Source: JBBRVW01 sp963784645 | GTDB lineage: Bacteria > Actinomycetota > Actinomycetes > JACCUZ01 | NCBI GenBank assembly: GCA_963784645.1 | Contig: CAWARY010000015.1 | Span: 1 to 64,000, forward strand | DNA: 64,000 nucleotides | Direction: 5' to 3' | Part shown: piece after piece, positions 18,778 through 27,987 of the stretch | Layout of the letters: each line of letters begins with the position of its first letter | How positions within the stretch are numbered: position 1 is the stretch's first letter | Made by a program: the position numbers and the translations under genes | Notes under the pieces: generated by a model | Database searches by the model: none | Seen by the model: the letters and a program-made list of their open reading frames with translations, nothing else | What the model was told of the DNA's origin: nothing

Positions 18778-20195
18778 CCGCCTACTTCTTGGCGATCGAT
18801 GGAGGATCGCAGAGCACCAAGGTCTCCGTGGTCGACGAGGCCGGACACGTGGACGCGTCGAGCCGGGCGCCGTTGCAGCCCTACCAGCTCGGCCCCGGTG
18901 GGCGCGCCGTGCACCCGGGCGACGACCTGTGGGACACCTTGGTGGACGGCTGCCGAGCGTCCTGGCGGCGTTCGAGCGGCGGTGCCGAGGCGATCACGGC
19001 GGTGGCCCTGTGCAGCATTCGGTTCTGCCGCGCATTGATGGACGAGTCCGGGCGCCTGACCGAGCCGGTGCTGAGCTGGATGGACGACCGCGTCTCGCAG
19101 CCTCTCGCGGAGCCGGACCCGGTGGTGAGCACGGTCGCAGGTGCGGGGGGATACCTGACGTTCCGGCTGACCGGCGAGCGCCGGGACAGCGCCGCCAGCT
19201 ACCACGGGATGTGGCCGATCGACTCCCTGACCCGCAGGTGGTCGAGCAGTCCGCGAGAGCTGGCGCGGACCGGCATGCAGCGTCGGATGCTGCCCGACCT
19301 CGTGGATCCGGGCGGTCTGCTGGGGACGGTCACCGCGGCCGGCACCGCCGCGACCGGGCTGCCAGTCGGGTGCCCGGTGTTTGCCACAGCGAACGACAAG
19401 GCCGTCGAGGCGCTCGGCGTCGGACTACGGGATCAGGACACGACCGTGCTCTCGCTGGGAACCTACGTTGCGGCGATGACCGTCGGTGACCATCGCGCAG
19501 GCCAGTGCGACGACTACTGGGTGAACGCCGCCGCGATCCCGGGCCTGTCCCTCTGCGAGAGCGCTGGGATCCGCCGGGGCATGTGGACCCTCACCTGGCT
19601 CCGGCAGCTCGTCACCGCGGGAGCGCAGGGGACAGTGGACGAGGACGCTCTCCAGCGCCGGCTGACGGTCGGCGCGGCGCAGGTCCCGGCCGGTTGTGAC
19701 GGGTTGATGGTCATCCCTGACTGGCTGGCACCTGGGAATGCCAAGCACCGGCGGGGGGTCATCCTCGGGCTCCAGGCCTCGCACGGTGCGCCGCATCTGT
19801 ACCGCGCAGTCCTCGAGGGCATCGCACTGACGATGGCCGGTCATACGGAGGCCATGGAAGCGGCGTTGGGGACCGCCCCGGGCCGCTTGATCGTCTCGGG
19901 CGGCGGGTCGAGCTCGGATCTCATGATGCAGATCGTCGCGGACGTCTTCGCCCGACCGGCCCAGCGGGCCGGGGTCCCGGACGCGGTCGCGGTCGGTGCC
20001 ACGATCTGCGCCGCAGTGGGCAGCGGAGTGCACGTCGACTTCGAGACAGCGATGGCGGCCATGACCCGGCCCGGCCAGGTCTTCGAACCGGTCCCGGAAA
20101 ACCAGGACCGGTACGCCGAACTTCGCAGCACCTTCGCTGCCCTACCTGAGTTCACCGATCCGATGTTTCGCCGGATTGCCTGTCTCGGTGCATGA
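18774..20195 (+). CDS. FGGY-family carbohydrate kinase
   Basis: 473 residues, intact. N-terminal ATPase-fold motif FLAIDGGSQSTKVSVVDEAG, the middle region ATANDKAVEALGVGLRDQDT, and the C-terminal FGGY signature VSGGGSSSDLMMQIVADVF are clear. These kinases phosphorylate polyols and sugars such as glycerol, xylulose or erythritol, in the cytoplasm. GTG start overlaps the upstream flavoprotein stop by four bases, so the kinase is translationally coupled to it. Substrate unknown; the pairing with an alkyl-DHAP-synthase-like enzyme and an SDR points to a three-carbon or four-carbon polyol. Confidence 0.85.
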   Translation: MTAYFLAIDGGSQSTKVSVVDEAGHVDASSRAPLQPYQLGPGGRAVHPGDDLWDTLVDGCRASWRRSSGGAEAITAVALCSIRFCRALMDESGRLTEPVLSWMDDRVSQPLAEPDPVVSTVAGAGGYLTFRLTGERRDSAASYHGMWPIDSLTRRWSSSPRELARTGMQRRMLPDLVDPGGLLGTVTAAGTAATGLPVGCPVFATANDKAVEALGVGLRDQDTTVLSLGTYVAAMTVGDHRAGQCDDYWVNAAAIPGLSLCESAGIRRGMWTLTWLRQLVTAGAQGTVDEDALQRRLTVGAAQVPAGCDGLMVIPDWLAPGNAKHRRGVILGLQASHGAPHLYRAVLEGIALTMAGHTEAMEAALGTAPGRLIVSGGGSSSDLMMQIVADVFARPAQRAGVPDAVAVGATICAAVGSGVHVDFETAMAAMTRPGQVFEPVPENQDRYAELRSTFAALPEFTDPMFRRIACLGA

Positions 20196-20258
20196 GCGCG
20201 GCTCGCAGACCCGCGGCGTCGGTGACCGTGACTGTGGGGCGCTGCTTCCGTGTGTCCC

Positions 20259-20281
20259 TGCAACTGCGTGCACTCGTTGCA
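20259..20281. promoter_or_regulatory. Dyad TGCAAC-N11-GTTGCA, candidate regulator site
   Basis: A perfect 6-bp inverted repeat lies 50 bp before the amine oxidase gene, in the only sizeable gap (20,196-20,330) of this part of the island. Its arms share TGCAA/TTGCA with the palindrome at the LysR start (7,027-7,041), but spacing differs (11 versus 5). Could be a site for the same regulator; weak evidence. Confidence 0.3.
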
Positions 20282-20330
20282 TCGCGCTCCGCTCATCCAC
20301 TCATGGCAGGAAAGCCGATAGCCTGAGCCC

Positions 20331-21643
20331 ATGCGTCGCACCGCGGACGCCGTTGTCATCGGCGCCGGAGTCATCGGGTGTTCAGTTGCTCACGCCCTGG
20401 CCGGCTCGGGCCGTTCGGTGCTGGTGGTCGATCGCAACCCGGGCCCTGGCCAAGGGTCGACCAGCGCCTCCTCTGCGATCATTCGATTCAACTACTCGAC
20501 GCTGGCCGGGGTGGCGACCGCTTGGGAGGCGCACTGGTCCTGGCTGGACTGGGAAGGGTTCCTCGGTGGCCCCGACAAGGACGGGTCGCTCGCGAGGTTC
20601 TGGCGAACGGGATCCTTGTGCCTCGATGCGCCGGCCCACGATCCGGCCAAGGTGCTGCGGCTCTTCGACCAGGTCGGGGTGCCCTACGAGGTGCTCAGCG
20701 CGGAGGAGATCCGGCGGGCCTACCCGTGGTTGGATCCCGCGCGTCACTACCCACCGAAGCCGGTCGACAGCGACGCGTTCTGGGATGAGCCGTCCGGAGA
20801 GATCGGCGGGTACGTCACGCCCGACTCGGGGTTCATCGACGATCCCTCGTTCGCCGCGCACAACCTGGCCACGGCCGCCGAACGGCGGGGCGTGCAGTTC
20901 CTGTTCCGAGCCACGGTGTCGGGGATCCGGCGCCGGGGCGACCGGGTGTCCGGGGTCGAGCTGACCGACGGGACCGTGGTCGACACGCCCGTGGTGGTCA
21001 ACGTCTCCGGGCCCAGCCTCCGGCCACGTCAACGACCTGGCGGGCGTCTCGGAGGACTTCGCGGTCCAGACCCGCCCGCTGCGGGTGGAGACGCACTCGG
21101 TGCCGGCCCCACCGGGGTTCGAGGTGGCGGGCCGGCCCGGCCCGTTGGTCGCCGACGTCGACCTCGGCACCTACTTCCGAGGCACCCCCTCCGGCGGGCT
21201 GCTGGTCGGCGGGGCCGAGCCGGAGTGCGACCCGTTGGAGTGGCTGGAGGATCCCGACGACTACAACCCGTCGGTGACCCGGTCGATCTATGAGGCGCAG
21301 GTGTACCGCGCCGCCCGACGCCTGCCGGAGCTGGGCGTCCCGAGCACGCCCCGCGGGATCGCTGCCGTCTACGACGTGGCCGACGACTGGATCCCGATCT
21401 ACGACAAGACGGCGCTCCCCGGCTTCTACGTCGCGATCGGCACCAGCGGCAACCAGTTCAAGAACGCGCCGTTGGTGGGCGCGCTATCTGCGGGCGATCA
21501 TCGACACCTGCGAGTCGGGGGTCGATCACGACGAGACTCCGGCCAGCTTCCACCTACCGCGGACCGGCATCGACCTGGACCTGTCGGCGTACAGTCGGCG
21601 ACGTCAGCCCAGCTCGGACAGCAGCAACACGGTCATGGGCTGA
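20331..21643 (+). pseudogene. FAD-dependent amine oxidoreductase (sarcosine-oxidase/DAO family), two frameshifts
   Basis: The start MRRTADAVVIGAGVIGCSVA and LVVDRNPGPGQGSTSASSAI is the FAD-binding N-terminus of the D-amino-acid-oxidase/sarcosine-oxidase superfamily. The middle (SGEIGGYVTPDSGFIDDP) and the end (ALPGFYVAIGTSGNQFKNAP, then DTCESGVDHDE) match soluble sarcosine/dimethylglycine-type oxidases. Frame changes near 21,020 and 21,481 break it. It precedes the dimethylglycine dehydrogenase fusion by about 57 bp in the same direction. Expected chemistry: oxidation of a secondary or tertiary N-methylamine, releasing formaldehyde or methylene-folate. Confidence 0.72.
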
Positions 21644-21699
21644 GCGGCTCGCCCGTCTCACCGATTCCGCCAGCACACGTAGCACCGACGGGAGCGACC

Positions 21700-24132
21700 G
21701 TGAAGCAGACCCACTACAGGGCCGTGGTGATCGGTGGAGGCGTCGTCGGCGCCAGCGTCCTCTACCACCTGGCCAAGCTCGGTTGGAGCGACCTGCTCCT
21801 GATCGAGCGATCCGAGCTGACCGCCGGTTCGACGTGGCACGCCGCGGCCGGCTTCCACACCCTCAACGGCGACCCCAACGTGGCCGCCCTGCAGAAGTAC
21901 ACGATCGACCTCTACCCCGAGCTCGAGGCGGAGACCGGCCAGTCCTGCGGCCTGCACATGACCGGCGGCATCAACCTGGCGGGAACGCCGGAGCGCTGGG
22001 AGTGGCTCCAGTCGCAGTGGGCCGTGTTCCAGACGATCGGCAACGAGACGGTGCGTCTGGTCGAACCGGACGAGATCAAGGAGCTCTGTCCCATCGTCGA
22101 CATCGACGGCATCTACGGCGGCATGTACGACACCTACGAAGGTCACCTGGACGCGTCCGGTACGACGCACGCCTACGCCGCCGCGGCGCGCAAGCGCGGG
22201 GCCGAGGTCGTGCTGCACAACCGCGTCGTCGAGCTCCACCAGCGTCCCGGGGGCTGGAGCGTGGTCACCGAGCACGGCACGATCACCGCCGACCATGTGG
22301 TCAACGCCGGAGGTCTGTGGGCCCGCAACGTGGGCCGCATGGCCGGAGTGGATCTGCCGGTGGCGCCGCTGGAGCATCACTATCTCGTGACCGAGACGAT
22401 TCCCGAGGTGGCCGGCCACGACGGCGAGCTGCCGATGATGATGGACCTGGAGGGCTTCACCTACCTCCGGCAGGAGGGACAGGGGCTGCTGCTCGGCGTC
22501 TACGAGCTCGATCCCAAGCACTGGCACGTCGACGGTGCTCCGTGGGACTTCGGGATGCGCCTGCTCCCGCCCGACATCGACCGCATCGGACCCGAGCTGG
22601 AGATCGGCCTGTCCCGGTTCCCGTGCCTGGAGACGGCGGGCATCAAGAAGTGGGTGAACGGCGCCTTCACCTTCACCCCGGACGGCAACCCGCTCGTCGG
22701 GACCGGTCGGCGGGCTGCCCGGGTTCTGGGTGGCGTGTGGAGTGATGGCGGGATTCAGCCAGGGCGGCGGCGTGGGGCTGGCGCTGGCGCAGTGGATGGT
22801 GAACGGCGAGCCGGAACGTGATGTCTTCGGCATGGATGTCGCCCGCTACGGGATCGTTCGCCAGCGCCGACGGATATCTCACCGCGACGACCGGCCAGTT
22901 CTACCAGCGTCGGTTCGTGATGACCTACCCCAACGAACAGCTTCCGGCCGGCCGGCCGCTGAAGGAGAGCGCGATCCACGAGCAGCTGGTCGCTCAGGGT
23001 GCGCACTTCGCGGCGAACTGGGGGCTGGAGACTCCCCGCTACTTCGTCCCGGACGACCCGGACTTCGCCGAGACCCCGTCGCTGCGGCGAAGCAACGCCT
23101 TCGACGTCGTGGCGGCGGAGGTGCGCGCCACCCGAGCCGGGGTGGGCGTGCTGGACACGACGGCGTTCTCTCGCTACGAGGTCACGGGCCCTGGGGCCAG
23201 GGCGTGGCTCGACCGGTTGCTGGCCGGCGTCATCCCGGAGCCGGGCCGGATCCGGTTGACCCCGATGCTGAGCGATTCGGGGCGGCTGACCGGTGACCTC
23301 ACCACGACCTGCTGGGCCGAGGACGAGTTCTGGCTGATGGGGTCCTACTACCTGCGGGCCTGGCACCTGCGGTGGTTCCGAGACCGCCTGCCCACCGACG
23401 GGAGCGTCCGGCTCGACGACATCTCCGACCGGGTCGCCGGCGTGTCGTTGTCCGGGCCGCAGTCGCTGGACCTGATGTCCCGCCTCACGCCGGGCGTCGC
23501 CGACCTGCGGTGGCTGCACGCCACCGAGCTCGATCTGGGTCCCCATCGCGTGCGCGTGGGACGGCTGAGCGTGACCGGGGAGCTGGGCTATGAGCTGAAC
23601 GTTCCCGCCGACGCAGCTGGCCGGCGGTGTACCGCCTGCTGCGTGCGGCGGGGGACGGGCTGGATGTCGTCCCGCTGGGCTACGAGGCGCTCGACGCGAT
23701 GCGCCTGGAGAAGTCCTTCGGCATCTGGTCACGCGAGTTCACCTGGGCCTACACGCCGGGGATGAGCGGGCTGGACCGGTTCGTGGCCTTCGACAAGCCG
23801 GCCTTCGAGGGTCGCGACGCGGCCCTGCGCGAGCGGGACCGGGGGGCGCGCGCAGCGGCTGGTCACGCTCGCCGTCGACAGCATCGATGCCGAGGCGAGG
23901 ACGTTCGACCCCATCTGGTCCGGTGAGAGGCGGGTGGGCTTCGTCACCTCCGGCGGCTACGGCCACAGCGTGGGCATGAGTCTGGCGCTCGGGTACGTCG
24001 ACCGCGCATGTGCGCAGGTGGGCACCGAGCTCGACGTCCACGTCGTCGGGAAGCGAACCCCCGCCCGGGTCATCGCCGACAGTCCCCATGACCCAGCCGG
24101 TGCCCGTCCACGCGCACCAAGCGGCGGCGATC
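21700..24132 (+). pseudogene. Dimethylglycine/sarcosine dehydrogenase fused to a GcvT-type folate domain, four or more frameshifts
   Basis: Conceptual protein of ~810 residues. The FAD domain (YRAVVIGGGVVGASVLYHLA) includes GSTWHAAAGF, whose His carries covalent FAD in human DMGDH. Residues ~400-810 are a GcvT/aminomethyltransferase-like domain (ETPRYFVPDD, GVLDTTAFSRYEVTGP, GELGYELNVPAD, GFVTSGGYGHSVGMSLALGY) that transfers the released one-carbon unit to tetrahydrofolate. Frames change near 22,703, 22,850, 23,612 and 23,845, and possibly near 24,080. GTG start follows a GGGAG site. The end overlaps the MttB ATG (TGATG). Function by family: dimethylglycine to sarcosine, or sarcosine to glycine. 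Confidence 0.78.
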
Positions 24133-25605
24133 TGATGTTTCGCAACGACATGCCGTACGTCGAGGTGCTGTCCCCGGAGGCGATCGAGATCATCGAGGGC
24201 GGCTGGAGGCGACTGGTCAGCGAGATCGGGATCGAGTTCATGCACGACGAGGCTCTCGACCTGCTTCGCGAGGCCGGCCAGCGCGTTGACGGCGAAGTCG
24301 TGCACTTCGATCCCGACTGGGTCCTGGAACAGGTCGCCCAGGCTCCGAGCGAGTTCCACCTGCGGGCCCGCGATCCCCAGCACAGCGTGACTATCGGCGG
24401 CCGCAACATGGTGTTCGCGTCGGTTTCCGGCCCGCCCTTCTTCAGGATCGGGCGACGAACGGCGTGACGGCAGGCTGGCCGACTACGAGCTGATGGCCAA
24501 GCTGGTGCACTCCTTCCCCGAGCTCGACCTCGTCACGATGCCGGTGATCGAGCCTGACGACTCGCCCCTGGACTCCCGCCACCTGGACATGCTGCTCACC
24601 GCGACCAGGTCGACCTCCAAGCCGGTCTTCGGGTCCGCGCTGTCGACCGCCAACGCCGAGGACAGCATCGAGTTCGCCCGGATCATCCATGCCGGGAAGG
24701 ATCTCTTCGTGCCGGGGAGCACCGACGACCCGCACCCGACGACGTCCATCATGTCGATCGTCAACGTCAACTCCCCGCTTCGCTACGACACCCGGATGCT
24801 CGAGGCCCTGCTGGCCTACGCGAAGGCAGGACAGGCCGTCGTGGTGACACCGTTCCTGCTGATGGGTGCGATGTCCCCGGTGACGGTCCCGGCGGCGCTG
24901 GCGCAGCAGACCGCGGAGGTGTTGACCGGGATCGCGCTGATGCAGCTGATCCAGCCCGGCGTCGCCCTCGGTGATGGGCTCCTTCCTCTCCACCATCGAC
25001 ATGCAGTCGGGGTCACCGAGCTTCGGCGGACCCGAGTCCGCGCAGGGCCTGTACGCGTCGGGTCAGCTGGCCCGGCGCTACAACCTGCCGTGGCGTGCCG
25101 GTGGAGGTGGCCTGACCTCGAGCCAGGTCGTCGACGCCCAGGCCGGGTACGAGGCGTTCAACACCCTCCAGGCCGCGTTCGGCGCGGGCGCCAACCTCGT
25201 CGTGCAAGCGGCCGGATGGCTGGAGTCCGGGCTGGTCTCCTGCCCGGAGAAGCTCGTCCTCGACATCGAGATCCTGCGTACCTTGCGCAGGCAGTTCACT
25301 CCGCTGGAGGTCGACGAGGAGTCGCTGGCCTTCGGTGCGCACCAGGAGGTCGGCCACGGGGGCCACTTCCTGGGTGCGATGCACACCTTGGAGCGATTCA
25401 GGGACTGCTTCTACCGGCCGCTGCTCAGCTCGACGGAGAACTTCGAGCGCTGGACCCGCAACGGCGCGCCCGATGCCGCCGTCCGGGCCGGACGGATCTG
25501 GCGCTCCACCATCGACGCCTACGACGCGCCGCCGCTCGACCCCGAGCTGGAGGAGCGGCTCTCCGTCCTTCGTCGCAGCGGCGGCGCCACGAGCTGGGAG
25601 ACTGA
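24132..25605 (+). pseudogene. Trimethylamine/glycine-betaine methyltransferase family (MttB superfamily, non-pyrrolysine), three frameshifts
   Basis: Conceptual ~490 residues beginning MFRNDMPYVEVLSPEAIEII and ending RRRHELGD. Conserved family stretches include IIHAGKDLFVPGSTDD, VVTPFLLMGAMSPVTVPAAL, FGGPESAQGLYASGQLARRY and EVGHGGHFLGAMHTLERF. MttB proteins move a methyl group from a quaternary or tertiary amine to a corrinoid protein; non-Pyl members include the glycine betaine enzyme MtgB. Frames change near 24,460, 24,970 and 25,570. The premature stops are not TAG, so pyrrolysine does not explain them. No corrinoid protein gene is visible nearby. The gene is coupled to the dehydrogenase-GcvT fusion upstream. 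Confidence 0.78.
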
Positions 25606-25810
25606 CGCCGCCGCAAGGATGACGCTCGCTCGCCGCATCTCGCTCCACGTCACGCTTGAGGAAACGCGCGCGCAGCCAAGGATCACATCGAGCCGGCCGG
25701 TAGCGTTGTCCCTTGGGAAGTGGTTCGGTCCGCGGCAGATGCCTCAGATCGAGCGGGTTCGGTCGAGACGGACCGAGATCGGGCAAGAGCTCCACGGGGT
25801 CCGTCCATCA

Positions 25811-25843
25811 GAGAAGGTCAGGGGTTCGAATCCCCTCGGCTCC
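25811..25843 (+). repeat. tRNA 3'-end fragment, likely right attachment-site scar
   Basis: GAGAAGGTCAGGGG, T-loop TTCGAAT and CCCCTC, then GCTCC, repeat the sequence at 2,014-2,046 with one mismatch. No D-arm or 5' acceptor strand precedes it, and the anticodon loop of the left copy is not conserved here, so this is a partial tRNA only. It marks the switch from frameshift-rich catabolic DNA to apparently intact chromosomal genes. The rest of 25,606-25,922 holds no recognisable gene. Confidence 0.65.
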
Positions 25844-25922
25844 CCGACCGAGGACCCCGTCCCACCAGCGGCACACACGAGCTGACGTCGAGGACCGGGC
25901 GCGCGGGCATCGGGCTGGTGGC

Positions 25923-27305
25923 TCAGACCAGCTCGCCGCGCTTCCTGCCCAGGTAGGCGCGCTCGGCGGAGTTCTGGGTGGCGGCGATCGCCGCGTCGTA
26001 CGCCTTCTTGGCCTCCGCGGTCCGGCCGAGCCTGCGCAGCAGGTCGGCGCGGACGACGTGCCACGCGTGGTAGCCCGAGAGCGGCAGCCGGTCGACGAGG
26101 GTGAGGGCGACCGTCGGGCCGTCCAGCTCCGCGACCGCGACCGCGCGGTTGAGAGCGACGATCGGCGACGGGTCGATCCGGGTCAGCTGGTCGTACAGGA
26201 GCCTGCGGAGCAGGTCGGCGCGGGCGACGTGCCAAGCGTGGTAGCCGGTGAGCGGCAGCCGGTCGACCAGGGTGAGAGCGAACCCCGGGCCGTCCAGCTC
26301 CGCGACCGCGACCGCGCGGTTGAGTGCGACGATCGGCGACGGGTCGAGCCGGGTCAGCTGGTCGTACAGCGCGACCACCTGCGTCCAGTCCGTGTCCGAC
26401 GCGGTGGGGGCGTCGGTGTGGACGGCGTTGATCGCGGCGAGTATCTGGTACCGGCCGGGCCGGTTGATCGCCAGGCACTCGCGGACCAGGTCGTGCCCCT
26501 CGGCGATCAGCGCGCGGTCCCAGCCGGCGCGATCCTGCTCGCCCAGCGGAACCAGCTGCCCGTTCCGTACGCGGGCCTCACGCCGGGCCTCGGTGAGCAG
26601 CAGCAGCCCGAGAAGACCGGCCACCTCCGGCTCCTCGGGGAGCAGCTGGCGGAGGACCCGGGTCAGCCGGATGGCCTCGCCCGTGAGCTCCGCACGCACC
26701 GGGTCGCCGTCACCGGTGGCGAGGTAACCCTCGTTGAAGACCAGGAACAGCGCCGCCAGCACGCCGCCGAGCCGCTCGGGGAGGTCGACGGCCTCCGGCA
26801 CCCGGTAAGGGACCTTCGCCGCCGCGATCTTCTTCTTCGCCCGGGTGATCCGCTGAGCCATCGTGGTCTCGGGCACGAGGAACGCCCGCGCGATCTCGGC
26901 CACTGTCAGCCCACCGAGGAGGCGGAGCATCAGCGCGATCCGCGCCTCCGGTGCCAGGGCCGGGTGGCAGCAGGTGAACAGCAGCCGCAACCGGTCGTCC
27001 TCGACCGGACCGGTGTGCTCGTGGGGCGTGTCGTCGTGGTGCATGAGGGCCGCCTGGTGCTTCGAGTCGCGCTGCTTCTCCCGGCGGATCCGGTCGATCG
27101 CGCGGTTGCCCGCAGTGGTGGTGAGCCAGCCGCCGGGGTTGGGCGGTACCCCGGACTCCGGCCACTTCTCCAACGCGGCCACGAGCGCCTCGCCCGCCGC
27201 CTCCTCGGCGATGTCGATGTCACCGAAGCGGCGGACGAGCGAGGCGATCAGCCGGCCGTACTCCTCGCGGAAGACCCGCTCGACGGCCGCCGCTCCGCCC
27301 TGCAT
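25923..27305 (-). CDS. ECF RNA polymerase sigma factor with C-terminal TPR-like extension (ECF42/DUF6596 type)
   Basis: 460 residues. Sigma region 2 (VFREEYGRLIASLVRRFGD, WPESGVPPNPGGWL, NRAIDRIRRE) and region 4 (LMLRLLGGLTVAEIARAFLV, then TTMAQRITRAKKKI) are followed by the DUF6596 domain (LFLVFNEGYLAT) and TPR-like helices. ECF42 proteins usually measure about 400-420 residues and are regulated by their own C-terminus and DGPF/YCII partners, not by a classical anti-sigma factor. The extra length here comes from a 57-residue tandem duplication. The gene follows the YCII gene by 24 bp, the standard pairing. Probably controls a small stress or redox regulon. Confidence 0.9.
   Translation of the reverse strand: MQGGAAAVERVFREEYGRLIASLVRRFGDIDIAEEAAGEALVAALEKWPESGVPPNPGGWLTTTAGNRAIDRIRREKQRDSKHQAALMHHDDTPHEHTGPVEDDRLRLLFTCCHPALAPEARIALMLRLLGGLTVAEIARAFLVPETTMAQRITRAKKKIAAAKVPYRVPEAVDLPERLGGVLAALFLVFNEGYLATGDGDPVRAELTGEAIRLTRVLRQLLPEEPEVAGLLGLLLLTEARREARVRNGQLVPLGEQDRAGWDRALIAEGHDLVRECLAINRPGRYQILAAINAVHTDAPTASDTDWTQVVALYDQLTRLDPSPIVALNRAVAVAELDGPGFALTLVDRLPLTGYHAWHVARADLLRRLLYDQLTRIDPSPIVALNRAVAVAELDGPTVALTLVDRLPLSGYHAWHVVRADLLRRLGRTAEAKKAYDAAIAATQNSAERAYLGRKRGELV
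26028..26369 (-). repeat. 171-bp in-frame tandem duplication inside the ECF42 sigma factor gene
   Basis: Two adjacent units of exactly 171 bp (26,199-26,369 and 26,028-26,198) each encode 57 residues running from LYDQLTR to ADLLRRL. They differ at five residues (for example LTRLDPS/LTRIDPS, DGPGFAL/DGPTVAL, PLTGY/PLSGY, WHVAR/WHVVR). The unit is one TPR-like helical repeat of the regulatory C-terminus. The divergence argues against a simple assembly duplication. Confidence 0.92.
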
Positions 27306-27329
27306 CGAACCGTCGTCGTTCCGGCCGGC

Positions 27330-27692
27330 TCAGGCGGGGCCGTCGAACGGACGGACCTCGACCTTGCCCCGGCAGGCCTTGGAGCCCTCGGCCGCGAGCT
27401 TGAGCGCCACGTCGAGGTCGGGCGCATCGATGACCCAGAAACCCCCGATGACCTCCTTGGTCTCGAGGTAGGGGCCATCGGTCACCACCGGCGTCGCACC
27501 CTGGCCGTCGACGACGGTCGCGGTCGTTGCCGACTGGAGCCCACCGGCGAAGACCCAGTAGCCCTCGGCGTGCAGCTTGTCGTTGAAGGCGCCGGTCGCG
27601 GCGAACGCCTCCTCCATCTCCTGCTTGGAGCCGTAGTTGCCGTACTCGTTCCGCTCGGCGGGGCCGTGCACGCTCAGCAAGTAGTGCGTCAT
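27330..27692 (-). CDS. YCII/DGPF-domain protein, partner of the ECF42 sigma factor
   Basis: 120 residues from an ATG preceded by AGGAGGAG. It opens MTHYLLSVHGPAERNE and carries FAGGLQSATTATVV, TDGPYLETKEVIGGFWVID and the ending VEVRPFDGPA, the DGPF motif that names the family. Such proteins are encoded with ECF41/42 sigma factors in many actinobacteria and may relay a signal to them; some YCII proteins have hydrolase-like active sites with a His/Asp pair. It is the first gene of the pair, 24 bp before the sigma gene. The adjoining 295 bp (27,693-27,987) hold no gene that I can support. Confidence 0.88.
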   Translation of the reverse strand: MTHYLLSVHGPAERNEYGNYGSKQEMEEAFAATGAFNDKLHAEGYWVFAGGLQSATTATVVDGQGATPVVTDGPYLETKEVIGGFWVIDAPDLDVALKLAAEGSKACRGKVEVRPFDGPA

Positions 27693-27987
27693 CCCACTCC
27701 TCCTCAGTTCCGGGCGGTCCCGACGACCGCCTTCTTCCTCCACCACGAACGGCACGGCGCCGATACGACAACCTGCCACAGCGGGCCCTGCGATCGGGTT
27801 CCTCAGGGACCGGCCGCCGGGCCAGGAGGCGAGGCCGAGGACTTGCCATTCGAGAGTGGCCTGCTTGGTGGTACCGGAAATCGCCCACCTCATCTCCGGG
27901 ATCTGGTACCGGAGTCCTCGCCGCATCGACGACGCACCGGGCGGGCACCGGGGGTGGCGGGGGGAGGCGGCCTGGGCTGGGGCGTGA

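Noticed and set aside
24132..25605. Pyrrolysine-containing MttB explaining the interrupted frame
   Set aside because: The first interruption ends at TGA, not TAG, and the continuation lies in other frames, so these are indels and not stop-codon recoding.
25775..25845. Intact tRNA gene at the right repeat
   Set aside because: The T-arm and acceptor strand are fine, but the upstream bases form no D-arm or anticodon arm.
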